Assembly (NCBI GenBank): GCA_905199755.1
Contig: CAJKHT010000037.1
Coordinates: 1-27,163 of the forward strand
Direction of reading: 5' to 3'
DNA length: 27,163 bases
DNA from: an uncultured Eubacteriales bacterium
GTDB lineage: Bacteria > Bacillota > Clostridia > UBA1381
Part shown: positions 15,073-22,972 of the stretch, piece by piece
Numbering within the stretch: the stretch's first letter is position 1
How the letters are laid out: every line of letters begins with the position of its first letter
The notes under the pieces: model-generated
Seen by the model: only the letters and a program-made list of their open reading frames with translations
The model's database searches: none
Told to the model about the DNA's origin: nothing
Made by a program: the position numbers and the translations under genes

Positions 15073-15088
15073 AAAATCACCCATGTAC

Positions 15089-15117
15089 ATTATAACATTT
15101 TGTATCGAATCAGTCAA
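15089..15117 (-). promoter_or_regulatory. Promoter of the second AraC-type gene
   Basis: On the minus strand: TTGACT (15112-15117), 17-base spacer, TATAAT (15089-15094). One half of the direct repeat (15102-15113) lies in the spacer and touches the -35, consistent with autoregulation. Confidence 0.8.
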
Positions 15118-15132
15118 TAAGTATCGAAACAG
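15102..15132. promoter_or_regulatory. Direct repeat, probable AraC-type binding site
   Basis: GTATCGAATCAG (15102-15113) and GTATCGAAACAG (15121-15132) agree at 11 of 12 positions and start 19 bases apart, close to two helical turns. AraC-family dimers bind such direct half-sites. The second copy ends three bases before the -35 of the enzyme promoter, a typical activator position. Confidence 0.65.
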
Positions 15133-15135
15133 ATA

Positions 15136-15164
15136 TTGATTATACCTGCTTTATTTGTTAAAAT
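15136..15164 (+). promoter_or_regulatory. Promoter of the glycyl radical enzyme gene
   Basis: TTGATT (15136-15141), 17-base spacer, TAAAAT (15159-15164). Both boxes are imperfect, as expected for an activator-dependent promoter, and the direct repeat sits immediately upstream. Confidence 0.65.
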
Positions 15165-15198
15165 CATTTTGAAACGGGCAAGAAAGGAGACAATCGCA

Positions 15199-17433
15199 AT
15201 GTTTACGCATGACAGAGAATTCATCGAAAACAAATATCACAAAACAAGCGAGCGGTTCGATCCGTTTGCGAGAATGGCATATCACGGTTATGAATACGAT
15301 AACGGCACGGGTTTGGAAGATGACGAAATCAGACAGGGGTTGGATAAGCTTTACCCCCAAATTAAAGACCTGCCGCACCCTGTTGCAAAAGCATATGCCG
15401 TCAAATATGTGCTTGAAAACACCAAGCTTGATATAAACGAGCATGATTGGTTTGCAGGTTTTTGGAGCATAAACAGACTTGCCAACCGCATAACACAGGA
15501 TAAATGGTATAATGAGGTTTTTTCGGAATTAATACCCGAAACCCGCGAAAAAATGCAGGGTATGAACGATTCGGGAGCGGTCATAATATGGCCGGATTTT
15601 GACCATGTTGTCCCCGACTGGGATTCTGTGCTTTCGCTCGGGTTTACGGGACTGTTAAAGCGCGCAAAGGCTTACAGAGAACAGCATAAAAAGAACAGCA
15701 CCCTCACCCCCGGCACCGCAGCCTTTTTTGACGGAATTATAACTGAATATACCGCAATAATCGATTTGATTGACAGGCTATACCGATACGCACTGACAAA
15801 AACACATGAAAAAGCCGCAAAAACCGCACAATGTCTTTTGCATCTGCGCGACGGCGCTCCGCAGGATATTTATGATGCACTGCAGCTGATTTATATTTAT
15901 TTTATGATGTCGGAATCCTTTGACGCATATCAGGTCAGGTCTCTCGGCAGCGGTCTTGACGGTACTCTTTACCGTTTTTACAAAAACGATCTGGAGAACG
16001 GAACATATACAAAAGAAGAAATATCGGAATTTTTAAGATATTTTCTTATGCAATGGTCTGCAATCGGTAACTATTGGGGACAGCCGTTTTATCTCGGCGG
16101 AACAAACACTGACGGCAGCACAAAGTACAATGAATTGTCTTATCTGATACTTGATATATACGATGAAATCGGGATATACAATCCGAAAATCCAGATAAAA
16201 GTCAATTACAACACTCCCGATAAGCTTTTATTTAAAGTTTTCAATATGATACGGAACGGCAGAAACAGCTTTGCCCTTTGCTGCGAGCCGGGAATGATAA
16301 AGGCTGTCATGAGCTACGGGGCAACATATAAGGAAGCACTCGGCATGGATATACGCGGCTGCTACGAAACAGGTGTGCGCGCAAACGAGGTGTCGGCAGT
16401 AACGGGATATGTAAATGCGGCAAAAGCCGTGGAATATGTTTTCAATAACGGCTATGACACGGAAATAAAAAAGCAGATAGGCATAAAAAGCGGAGAATTG
16501 ACGGAATTAAAAACGTTTGAGGATTTTTACAGTGCCGTACTCAGACAATGGAGCGCTCTTATAGAATTGACAATAGATGTATCGTTAAGCTACGAAAAAT
16601 ATCTCAGCCGCATAAATCCGTCCAATATGTATTCCGCAACCATTGAACATGCCTTAAAATGCGGCAGAGACGCTTATCAGAGCGGTGTTAAATTCAACAA
16701 TTCGGCGCTCTTAAACTGCGGCTTTGCAACGCTTGTCGATTCAATTATGGCTGTTAAGGAATTTGTATATGACAAAAAATCGGTGACGATTGAGGAGCTG
16801 AAATCCGCCCTCGACCGAAACTGGAGCGGATTTGAAGCTTTGCATACCCAAATAACAAAGAGCAGCCGCAAATACGGAAATGACAATCCCGAAGCCGATA
16901 TGTATGCCGAGGCACTGTCCGCATTTTTTGCGTCAAAGGTAAATAACCGTCCCAACGCGCGCGGCGGTGTCTACAAGGCGATTATGCACACGGCGCTGGT
17001 ATTTATTTGGGGCGGACAAAAAACAAAAGCTACCCCCGACGGCAGATATGCCGGAGAGGAAATATCCAAAAACGGCTCACCGTCCGCAGGAATGGATAAA
17101 AACGGAGTCACGGCGCTGATAAATTCCGCCGTAAAGACAAAGCCGTATACATACTGCGAAAGCTATTGCCTCGATGTTATGCTGCACCCGTCCGCCGTAA
17201 GCGGTGATGACGGTCCTGAAATAATGAAAAGCCTGCTGTTTACTTACATGAAAAACGGCGGTCAGAGCATACAGTTTAATGTTTTCAACACCGAAATGCT
17301 GAAAGATGCCCAAAAGCACCCCGACAAATACAAAAACCTCCAGGTACGTGTATGCGGCTGGAATGTATTATGGAACAATTTAAGCGCGGCAGAACAAAAC
17401 GCATACATCAAACGTTCCGAAAATATACTGTAA
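15199..17433 (+). CDS. Glycyl radical enzyme, unassigned substrate class
   Basis: A 744-residue anaerobic glycyl radical enzyme of the pyruvate formate-lyase superfamily. The N-terminal PFL domain is followed by the thiyl-radical site Cys388 with Glu390 in RGCYETG. Late hallmarks are KATPDGRYAGEEISKNGSPS and the C-terminal VRVCGWN, with radical-bearing Gly720, 24 residues from the end. Cys followed two residues later by Glu is the pattern of dehydratases, decarboxylases and C-N or C-S lyases. True pyruvate formate-lyases have a Cys-Cys pair, so it is unlikely to be PFL. The usual third residue Val is Tyr here and the protein is shorter than most characterised members. An open frame runs further upstream, but AGAAAGGAGA supports ATG 15199. 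Its activase follows after 12 bases. Function not assignable. Confidence 0.92.
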   Translation: MFTHDREFIENKYHKTSERFDPFARMAYHGYEYDNGTGLEDDEIRQGLDKLYPQIKDLPHPVAKAYAVKYVLENTKLDINEHDWFAGFWSINRLANRITQDKWYNEVFSELIPETREKMQGMNDSGAVIIWPDFDHVVPDWDSVLSLGFTGLLKRAKAYREQHKKNSTLTPGTAAFFDGIITEYTAIIDLIDRLYRYALTKTHEKAAKTAQCLLHLRDGAPQDIYDALQLIYIYFMMSESFDAYQVRSLGSGLDGTLYRFYKNDLENGTYTKEEISEFLRYFLMQWSAIGNYWGQPFYLGGTNTDGSTKYNELSYLILDIYDEIGIYNPKIQIKVNYNTPDKLLFKVFNMIRNGRNSFALCCEPGMIKAVMSYGATYKEALGMDIRGCYETGVRANEVSAVTGYVNAAKAVEYVFNNGYDTEIKKQIGIKSGELTELKTFEDFYSAVLRQWSALIELTIDVSLSYEKYLSRINPSNMYSATIEHALKCGRDAYQSGVKFNNSALLNCGFATLVDSIMAVKEFVYDKKSVTIEELKSALDRNWSGFEALHTQITKSSRKYGNDNPEADMYAEALSAFFASKVNNRPNARGGVYKAIMHTALVFIWGGQKTKATPDGRYAGEEISKNGSPSAGMDKNGVTALINSAVKTKPYTYCESYCLDVMLHPSAVSGDDGPEIMKSLLFTYMKNGGQSIQFNVFNTEMLKDAQKHPDKYKNLQVRVCGWNVLWNNLSAAEQNAYIKRSENIL

Positions 17434-17445
17434 GGCGGAATTTAC

Positions 17446-18252
17446 ATGAATATAAACATCACAAGCATAAAAAGATTTGCCGTGCATGACGGTGACGGAA
17501 TAAGAACAACGGTTTTCTTCAAAGGCTGCCCCATGAAGTGCCTATGGTGTCATAACCCCGAAACGCTGTCCCCCAAGCGTCAGACCGCTTTTTATCGGCA
17601 TAAATGCACGGATTGCGGAAAATGCGCAGCTGCTTGTCACTGTCATACCTTGTGCGGCGGCAAGCATATATTTGACAGAACCGCATGCACCTCATGTGGA
17701 AAATGTGCCGCCGTATGCCCCAATGACGCACTTGAAATTTTCGGAAAAGAAGTAACTGCCGATGCGCTTTTTGAGGTTCTGGTAAAAGACAAAAATTTTT
17801 ACGATGAAAGCGGAGGCGGTGTCACGCTGTCGGGCGGAGAATGTCTGATGCAGGCAGATGAATGTGCAGAGCTTTTAAAAAGGCTTAAGCTGCTCGGCAT
17901 AAACACAGCGGTTGACACCTGCGGCTTTGTGCCGCGCCGCGCGATTGACAAAGTGATTCCGTACACGGATATTTTCCTGTATGACATAAAAGCGATTGAC
18001 GAAGACGTACATATACGCTGCACGGGCAGGTCAAATAAAATTATTCTCGAAAATATTGAATATATAAATTCCCGGAACATACCCTCCGAAATCAGAGTTC
18101 CGTATGTTCCGGGATTTAATGACAAGCAGTTTGATAAAATCAAAGAATTTGTATCAAGGCTAAGCTGTGTTACGGCATTAAAAGTCCTGCCGTATCATAA
18201 TTATGCGGCTTCAAAATACATTGCACTCGGCATGGAAAATACACTGCCCTAA
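17446..18252 (+). CDS. Glycyl radical enzyme activating enzyme (radical SAM)
   Basis: A 268-residue radical-SAM activase that puts the glycyl radical on its partner by hydrogen abstraction. The SAM cluster motif CxxxCxxC is Cys28-Cys32-Cys35 in KGCPMKCLWCHNPE. A two-cluster ferredoxin insert follows, with Cys54, 57, 60 and 64, then Cys81, 84, 87 and 91. Further motifs are GGGVTLSGGE, the DTCG strand and RVPYVPGFND. Such inserts occur in activases of non-PFL glycyl radical enzymes. The protein stops soon after the conserved YHNYAASKYIALGM, about 25-30 residues earlier than most relatives, 20 bases before the end of the converging alkyltransferase gene. Either this is a natural short form or the end has been eroded. 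It shares a transcript with the enzyme and has AAGGCGG before its start. Confidence 0.93.
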   Translation: MNINITSIKRFAVHDGDGIRTTVFFKGCPMKCLWCHNPETLSPKRQTAFYRHKCTDCGKCAAACHCHTLCGGKHIFDRTACTSCGKCAAVCPNDALEIFGKEVTADALFEVLVKDKNFYDESGGGVTLSGGECLMQADECAELLKRLKLLGINTAVDTCGFVPRRAIDKVIPYTDIFLYDIKAIDEDVHIRCTGRSNKIILENIEYINSRNIPSEIRVPYVPGFNDKQFDKIKEFVSRLSCVTALKVLPYHNYAASKYIALGMENTLP

Positions 18253-18272
18253 ATGCCGCCGCACAGCAGCTT

Positions 18273-18605
18273 TTAATCTGGACTCAAATCGGTTTTCCAA
18301 AGGCATTTTTTCAGGTCTGCATTGCCGTTTTCGGTAAAGACAACGCCCTCCGCTTTTAAAAGCTCACGCTGTCTTTCCTCACCGCCGAACGCAAAAGCCG
18401 GGGCAAGACGTCCCGATGCATTAACTACACGATGACACGGAATTGTAATCGGCAGCGGATTTTTATGCAATGCATTGCCCACCGCCCTTGCGGCACGCGG
18501 ATTGCCCGAAATTGCGGCAATCTGTCCGTAGGTGGCAACGCAGCCACGCGGAATACGGCTCACCGCCGCATAGATTTTATCGTAAAAATTCATCGGTTTC
18601 ATCAT
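18273..18605 (-). CDS. MGMT/alkyltransferase-like DNA repair protein
   Basis: A 110-residue protein consisting only of the DNA-binding and active-site domain of O6-alkylguanine-DNA alkyltransferases. The helix-turn-helix region VATYGQIAAISGNPRAARAVGNAL (split here: VATYGQIAAISG, then NPRAARAVGNAL) precedes IPCHRVV with Cys57 in PCHR. Alkyltransferase-like proteins of this length often have Trp instead of this Cys, so direct dealkylation remains possible. Three in-frame ATGs (18605, 18602, 18593) are available; AGAGG favours one of the first two. It overlaps the end of the DUF523 gene by up to 29 bases and is last in the minus-strand series. No terminator was found between it and the converging activase gene. 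Confidence 0.85.
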   Translation of the reverse strand: MMKPMNFYDKIYAAVSRIPRGCVATYGQIAAISGNPRAARAVGNALHKNPLPITIPCHRVVNASGRLAPAFAFGGEERQRELLKAEGVVFTENGNADLKKCLWKTDLSPD

Positions 18606-19002
18606 AAACCTCTATACCGTTTTCTTCAAGTAATGCGGCGGTTATCCCTTTGCCGGGGATAACCGTTTTTGTAAATGTTCCGTCATATATTTCCTTTGAA
18701 CCGCATTCGGGGCTTCGTGCTTTAAGCACTGCCCGTTCACAGCCGAAAAGCTTTGCAATGTTAAGTGCTTCTCCCGCTCCCTTTTCATAATATGCCGTCA
18801 CATCTTCACCGATATTGTTAATCACTCTGCCGCCGCGGATTTCCGAGGGATAACGCGGTGTGGGCAAGCCTCCGAGCTGCTCCGGGCAGACAGGTATGAG
18901 TGTATGCTTTTCAGCAAGGCGAAGCACGTTCTCATTTCTGTTGTTTTTTCCGCTGTATTTGCAGTTTACCCCCAAAAGGCATGCGCTCACAAGAATATTC
19001 AT
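18577..19002 (-). CDS. DUF523 family protein
   Basis: A 141-residue cytosolic protein of the DUF523 family, whose biochemical function is not established. The conserved cysteine pattern is clear: VSACLLGVNCKY (Cys8, Cys14), PVCPEQLGGLPTPR (Cys39) and KARSPECGS, followed by IYDG. These suggest metal or Fe-S binding, which is inference. It starts 14 bases after the ilvD stop and overlaps the alkyltransferase-like gene, so all three are probably cotranscribed. Confidence 0.85.
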   Translation of the reverse strand: MNILVSACLLGVNCKYSGKNNRNENVLRLAEKHTLIPVCPEQLGGLPTPRYPSEIRGGRVINNIGEDVTAYYEKGAGEALNIAKLFGCERAVLKARSPECGSKEIYDGTFTKTVIPGKGITAALLEENGIEVYDETDEFLR

Positions 19003-19016
19003 ATGCCGCTCCCTCT

Positions 19017-20681
19017 TTAGTCGTCAAGCATTACGGCGCCCTGCATTGCAGATGAAACAAGCTTTGAGTAACGTCTCAGATAGCCCGTTTTAACCTTCGG
19101 CTCATTAGGCTTCCAGCCCTCACGGCGCTTTGCCATTTCCTCATCGGAAACCTTTATGTTAAGAATACACTTTACTATATCTATTTCGATTATATCTCCG
19201 TCTTTCACAAACGCTATCGGGCCGCCCTCGACAGCCTCCGGTGAAACATGTCCGATTGCCGCACCGCGTGTAGCGCCGCTGAAACGTCCGTCGGTTATAA
19301 GCGCAACGTCCTTGTCAAGTCCCATACCGCAGATTGCAGATGTGGGCGAAAGCATCTCACGCATACCGGGGCCGCCTTTCGGACCCTCGTAACGGATAAC
19401 AACAACATCGCCCTTTACTATTTTACCCTTATAGATGGCGTCAATTGCCTCTTCCTCGCTGTCAAATACCTTCGCGGGGCCGCTGTGAACAAGCATTTCG
19501 GGTGCAACCGCACTTCTCTTTACAACAGAACCGTCAACCGCAAGATTTCCCTTTAAAACGGCAATCCCGCCCGTCTGACTGTACGGATTGTCTATAGGTC
19601 TTATAACCGTATAATCCAGAACGGGGTGATTTGCAATATTTTCGCCCTGAGTTTTTCCCGTTACGGTGATTGTATCGAGCTTTAACAGATTTTTCTTTGA
19701 AAGCTCATTCATAACCGCGGTCACTCCGCCTGCCGCGTACAAATCCTGCACATGATGCTCTCCGGCAGGGGCAAGGTGGCACAGATTCGGTGTCTGCGAG
19801 CTGATTTCATTCGCATATTCAAGGCTTATCGGCGCTTTTGCTTCATAAGCTATTGCCGGCAGATGAAGCATTGAGTTTGTACTGCAGCCGAGAGCCATAT
19901 CAACTCTCAATGCATTATAAAGAGAATCGGGCGTAATTATATCACGCGGACGTATATTCTTTTCCAAAAGCTCCATAATCTTCATGCCCGCCTGCTTTGC
20001 CAGACGTATTCTTTCCGAATATACGGCAGGTATTGTACCGTTTCCGGGAAGTGCCATACCCAGCACCTCGCACAGACAGTTCATTGAATTTGCGGTAAAC
20101 ATACCCGAGCATGAACCGCAGGACGGACATGCCGCATTTTCAAGCTCCAGAAGCTCGCTTTCATCTATATTTCCTGCCTTGTATGCACCTACTGCCTCGA
20201 ATGCCGTGTTAAGGTCACGGAATTTACCCTTAAAGTCCATTGAAAGCATCGGGCCGCCCGAAACAATAATCGCAGGGATATTGAGTCTTGATGCCGCAAT
20301 AAGCATACCGGGGACTATCTTGTCACAGTTCGGAATAAGAACCAATGCATCAAAGCCGTGAGCAAGCGCCATTGATTCTATGGAGTCTGCTATAAGCTCT
20401 CTCGATGCAAGCGAATATTTCATGCCGATATGTCCCATTGCGATACCGTCACAAACTCCGATTGCCGGAAATTCTATGGGTGTACCTCCAGCAATCCGCA
20501 CTCCTGCCTTTACCGCCTCGGCAATTTTATCAAGGTGCATATGCCCCGGAATAATCTCATTTTTCGCCGATACGACACCGATAAACGGTCTTTGTATCTC
20601 TTCATCCGTTAAGCCGAGCGCTTTCATAAGCGAACGGTGCGGAGTTTTTTCAAGTCCTTTTTTTACTATGTCACTGTACAT
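19017..20681 (-). CDS. ilvD: Dihydroxy-acid dehydratase
   Basis: A 554-residue Fe-S dehydratase that makes the 2-keto acids for valine, leucine and isoleucine. Cluster ligands Cys119 (IPNCDK) and Cys191 (PSCGSCSGMF) are present. The position of the third cysteine found in [2Fe-2S] enzymes is Gly46 (IIPGHMHL); the spacings of 73 and 72 residues match that family exactly. This marks the oxygen-sensitive [4Fe-4S] type and suits an anaerobe. GAGGAGGT lies seven bases before ATG 20681. No other branched-chain gene is in the window. It instead follows a cvpA-like gene by 13 bases and precedes DUF523, so its control is tied to this mixed operon. Confidence 0.96.
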   Translation of the reverse strand: MYSDIVKKGLEKTPHRSLMKALGLTDEEIQRPFIGVVSAKNEIIPGHMHLDKIAEAVKAGVRIAGGTPIEFPAIGVCDGIAMGHIGMKYSLASRELIADSIESMALAHGFDALVLIPNCDKIVPGMLIAASRLNIPAIIVSGGPMLSMDFKGKFRDLNTAFEAVGAYKAGNIDESELLELENAACPSCGSCSGMFTANSMNCLCEVLGMALPGNGTIPAVYSERIRLAKQAGMKIMELLEKNIRPRDIITPDSLYNALRVDMALGCSTNSMLHLPAIAYEAKAPISLEYANEISSQTPNLCHLAPAGEHHVQDLYAAGGVTAVMNELSKKNLLKLDTITVTGKTQGENIANHPVLDYTVIRPIDNPYSQTGGIAVLKGNLAVDGSVVKRSAVAPEMLVHSGPAKVFDSEEEAIDAIYKGKIVKGDVVVIRYEGPKGGPGMREMLSPTSAICGMGLDKDVALITDGRFSGATRGAAIGHVSPEAVEGGPIAFVKDGDIIEIDIVKCILNIKVSDEEMAKRREGWKPNEPKVKTGYLRRYSKLVSSAMQGAVMLDD

Positions 20682-20694
20682 TTTTACTACCTCC

Positions 20695-21348
20695 TCATAT
20701 TTTCAGTACAATTTGTAAAATAAAGTTATTATTATAAAAGTATTTAACAAGGTATGTTGAATTGATTACACCCATTACCTTATCGTCAGCCGCAAAAAGC
20801 GATATAAGCGTACAGATAAGATAAATCACAAACAGCATGCTTATAATCCCCAAAAGACCGCCCAGAAGCTTATTTGCTCCGTGTATTACGGGCAGCTTTG
20901 CAATCAGGTCAAGCGTTTTTATAAGTATGGTGAGGACAATTCTCAAAACAATAAACAGCGCAATGCATGCAATTATCTTAATAAGCAGCAGCGTTATTGT
21001 CCTTGAAAGACTGTCAATTGCGGCTGCCGCAGCCTCACCGCCGTTTTTTATTGCCTCCGTATCGACTCCTTTTGTGAGAAAGCCGGGAAGCTCTTTTTTT
21101 TCTTCACCGCCGTTATCTTGGGTGAATTTTTCCGTTACGGTCTCATGAACCTTAACGCCTATACTGTCGGCAAGCTTTGTTGCGGACAATGCAGCCGTTA
21201 CGGGCTGAAGCAGCACAAAGGTAAGTGCCGCCGTAATTATCCATGCCGACGCGCGCCACACGGATTTAACCAGTCCGCGTCTCATGCCGTTTATAAATGC
21301 CGCGGCAAGCATTATTACCGCGGCGGCATCCGCCGCCAATGCAGCCAT
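20695..21348 (-). CDS. CvpA family membrane protein
   Basis: A 217-residue integral membrane protein of the CvpA family, originally linked to colicin V production. Hydrophobic segments lie at about 1-20, 34-55, 115-140 and 163-186. An extracytoplasmic-type loop with a charged Glu/Lys stretch (QDNGGEEKKELPG) sits in the middle. The family signature is the glycine-rich NGMRRGLVKSVW near the start and KLLGGLLGIISML later. GGGAGGG eight bases upstream supports ATG 21348. It follows the DUF5711 gene by 25 bases. Molecular function is unknown. Confidence 0.8.
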   Translation of the reverse strand: MAALAADAAAVIMLAAAFINGMRRGLVKSVWRASAWIITAALTFVLLQPVTAALSATKLADSIGVKVHETVTEKFTQDNGGEEKKELPGFLTKGVDTEAIKNGGEAAAAAIDSLSRTITLLLIKIIACIALFIVLRIVLTILIKTLDLIAKLPVIHGANKLLGGLLGIISMLFVIYLICTLISLFAADDKVMGVINSTYLVKYFYNNNFILQIVLKI

Positions 21349-21373
21349 GTTATATTCCCTCCCGTCATGCCGA

Positions 21374-22972
21374 TTATTTCATTCTTACAAATTCCAGACT
21401 GTTTGAATATACAATAACAAACGTCCTGCTGTCAAGAATAACCAGATGCTTTATATCCATTGTAGCAGTGTATTTTGACATTACACGGCTGTTGGGCTTG
21501 CCGAGAAATATGCTTCGGTTATCATTATAAATGATATTGTAGCTGTCAACATCGACACAGTCCGGCTGACTCTGCACCGTAACGGTATATTTCAGTGCTC
21601 CGGCACTGTTATACACATTCATCATGGGAATATTGCCGCTGTTAAAAGCCATCACCTTTGTGCCCTTGCCGTCCATGGCATAGTTTACAAGCTCCACATC
21701 GTCAAAGCGTTTATCGTAAAGCACGCTGCCCGAGGTGTTCATGCCTATCATGGCATTATCTCCGAAAGCATTGATGTTATCGTCCGAAAATACTATATCA
21801 AAAAGGATTGTATCGTTAAATTCCCTGCCGGCATAGCTGTTTTCCTTATTAATGTTAAACAGCAGCACGGAGCTTTTTACCTTGCTGTCGGTATTGAGCG
21901 TTGCCGCCGCAACACGGCGCGAACCCGAGGATATATCGGCGCTTAAAATCAAATCCGAGCCGGAGGACCATTTATAAATCTCACTGCCGTTTTTGTTGTA
22001 GACCGAAAAAGCACCCTTGTATGCATTTCTGTCCACAACCGCAACCGCGTCACCGTTTGAGCTTACGGAGCAATTAAAAATACTGCCGTCCGTATCCGTA
22101 TCGTACAGAAGCTTATTTTCCTCATAAAGACAGATTTTCGTTCCATCTCTCTGAGCAATCAGAATAAAGTCACCCTCAGCCTTTAATATCGGATCGACAA
22201 CCGAGGTAACCGTTTCCCATTCAAGTGTACCTGCGGCATTCATATAGCACAGATAGTTCGTCTTGGCACATACAATTCCTTTTTTGTATGCCGCAAAGCC
22301 TGCCGATGCCGCCGATTCAAAAGGCGCCATATTCGCATAATCCGCCTCCGTCCTGTATTCCGGCTCCGCACTTGCCGCCGGGGTTGCCTTAACCTCCATC
22401 TGTTCCTGCTTTATGCCGTCCGAAACGGAGTTTTCGGCAATTGACGAGGTATCCGTAACCGGTGCCGTGCCGGGAACCTCCGGCTTTGACAGGTCTATTC
22501 CCATATTTGCCGCGATTTTTCCGATGTTTGATGCAAAATTTCTTTTGTATCTGCCGATTGCTCCGGTATCTGTCAGCGAAAAAGCTGTCATGAGTATGAA
22601 AACCGCCGCTGCTGTAACAACAAGCGTTATGATTTTTTTGCGCGGCATTTTTTCCGTCGGCAGCGCTTCAAAATCGGTATCGTCAAAAAATTCGTACTCT
22701 TCTTCCTTGTCCTTATCGGGTTCTTCCGTCTCGTTATCGGAGGAAAAATATTCCTCTCCGGTGTCCTCCGTGTCGTTTTTGCCGAGTGACGATTTTTCGT
22801 CCTGCTCCGTATCGCCGGTCTCCGCCGTTTCCGGCGCTTCTTCGGCTGTTTCGGTTACCTCTGTCGTTTTTTCGGTTACTTCAGCCGTTTTTTCCGTTTC
22901 CTCCGAAGCGGTATTCTCCGAATCGTTATCGCCACCGTAGTCTATAAGATTTCCTATTGTATCGTCATTCAT
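21374..22972 (-). CDS. DUF5711 family membrane-anchored beta-propeller-like protein
   Basis: A 532-residue protein whose N-terminal 105 residues are acidic low-complexity sequence (Glu/Thr/Asp-rich, with TEKT and TEVTE repeats). A basic KMPRKK and one transmembrane helix (about 114-133) follow. The charge pattern puts the acidic tail in the cytoplasm and the rest outside. After a Ser/Pro/Ala-rich linker (about 155-210), the remainder has repeated beta-strand blocks such as GFAAYKKGIVCAKTNYLCYM and GDAVAVVDRNAYKGAFSVYN, which suggest a WD40-like propeller. Start is secured by AAGGAGGT eight bases before ATG 22972; it overlaps truA by 8 bases. The DUF5711 call is from memory of the family, which is common in Clostridia and has no known function. 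Confidence 0.75.
   Translation of the reverse strand: MNDDTIGNLIDYGGDNDSENTASEETEKTAEVTEKTTEVTETAEEAPETAETGDTEQDEKSSLGKNDTEDTGEEYFSSDNETEEPDKDKEEEYEFFDDTDFEALPTEKMPRKKIITLVVTAAAVFILMTAFSLTDTGAIGRYKRNFASNIGKIAANMGIDLSKPEVPGTAPVTDTSSIAENSVSDGIKQEQMEVKATPAASAEPEYRTEADYANMAPFESAASAGFAAYKKGIVCAKTNYLCYMNAAGTLEWETVTSVVDPILKAEGDFILIAQRDGTKICLYEENKLLYDTDTDGSIFNCSVSSNGDAVAVVDRNAYKGAFSVYNKNGSEIYKWSSGSDLILSADISSGSRRVAAATLNTDSKVKSSVLLFNINKENSYAGREFNDTILFDIVFSDDNINAFGDNAMIGMNTSGSVLYDKRFDDVELVNYAMDGKGTKVMAFNSGNIPMMNVYNSAGALKYTVTVQSQPDCVDVDSYNIIYNDNRSIFLGKPNSRVMSKYTATMDIKHLVILDSRTFVIVYSNSLEFVRMK

Noticed and set aside
15136..15198. Longer N-terminus for the glycyl radical enzyme starting at 15136
   Set aside because: That region contains the promoter and the ribosome site; the strong AGAAAGGAGA and family alignment favour 15199.
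15136..17433. Calling the glycyl radical enzyme a pyruvate formate-lyase (pflB)
   Set aside because: It lacks the adjacent Cys-Cys pair of pyruvate formate-lyase and has Cys-x-Glu, the pattern of the dehydratase/lyase branch.
20682..20760. A leader-peptide attenuator before ilvD
   Set aside because: The upstream gene ends 13 bases before ilvD, leaving no room for a leader peptide and terminator.
22413..22940. A 175-codon Ser/Val-rich frame on the plus strand
   Set aside because: It is the complement of the Glu/Thr-rich tail of the DUF5711 protein; repeated GAA/ACG codons read as Ser/Val on the other strand.
22650..22972. Repetitive DNA as a possible CRISPR or tandem repeat array
   Set aside because: The repeats are short, irregular and in frame, and encode the acidic tail of the DUF5711 protein; there are no regular spacers.
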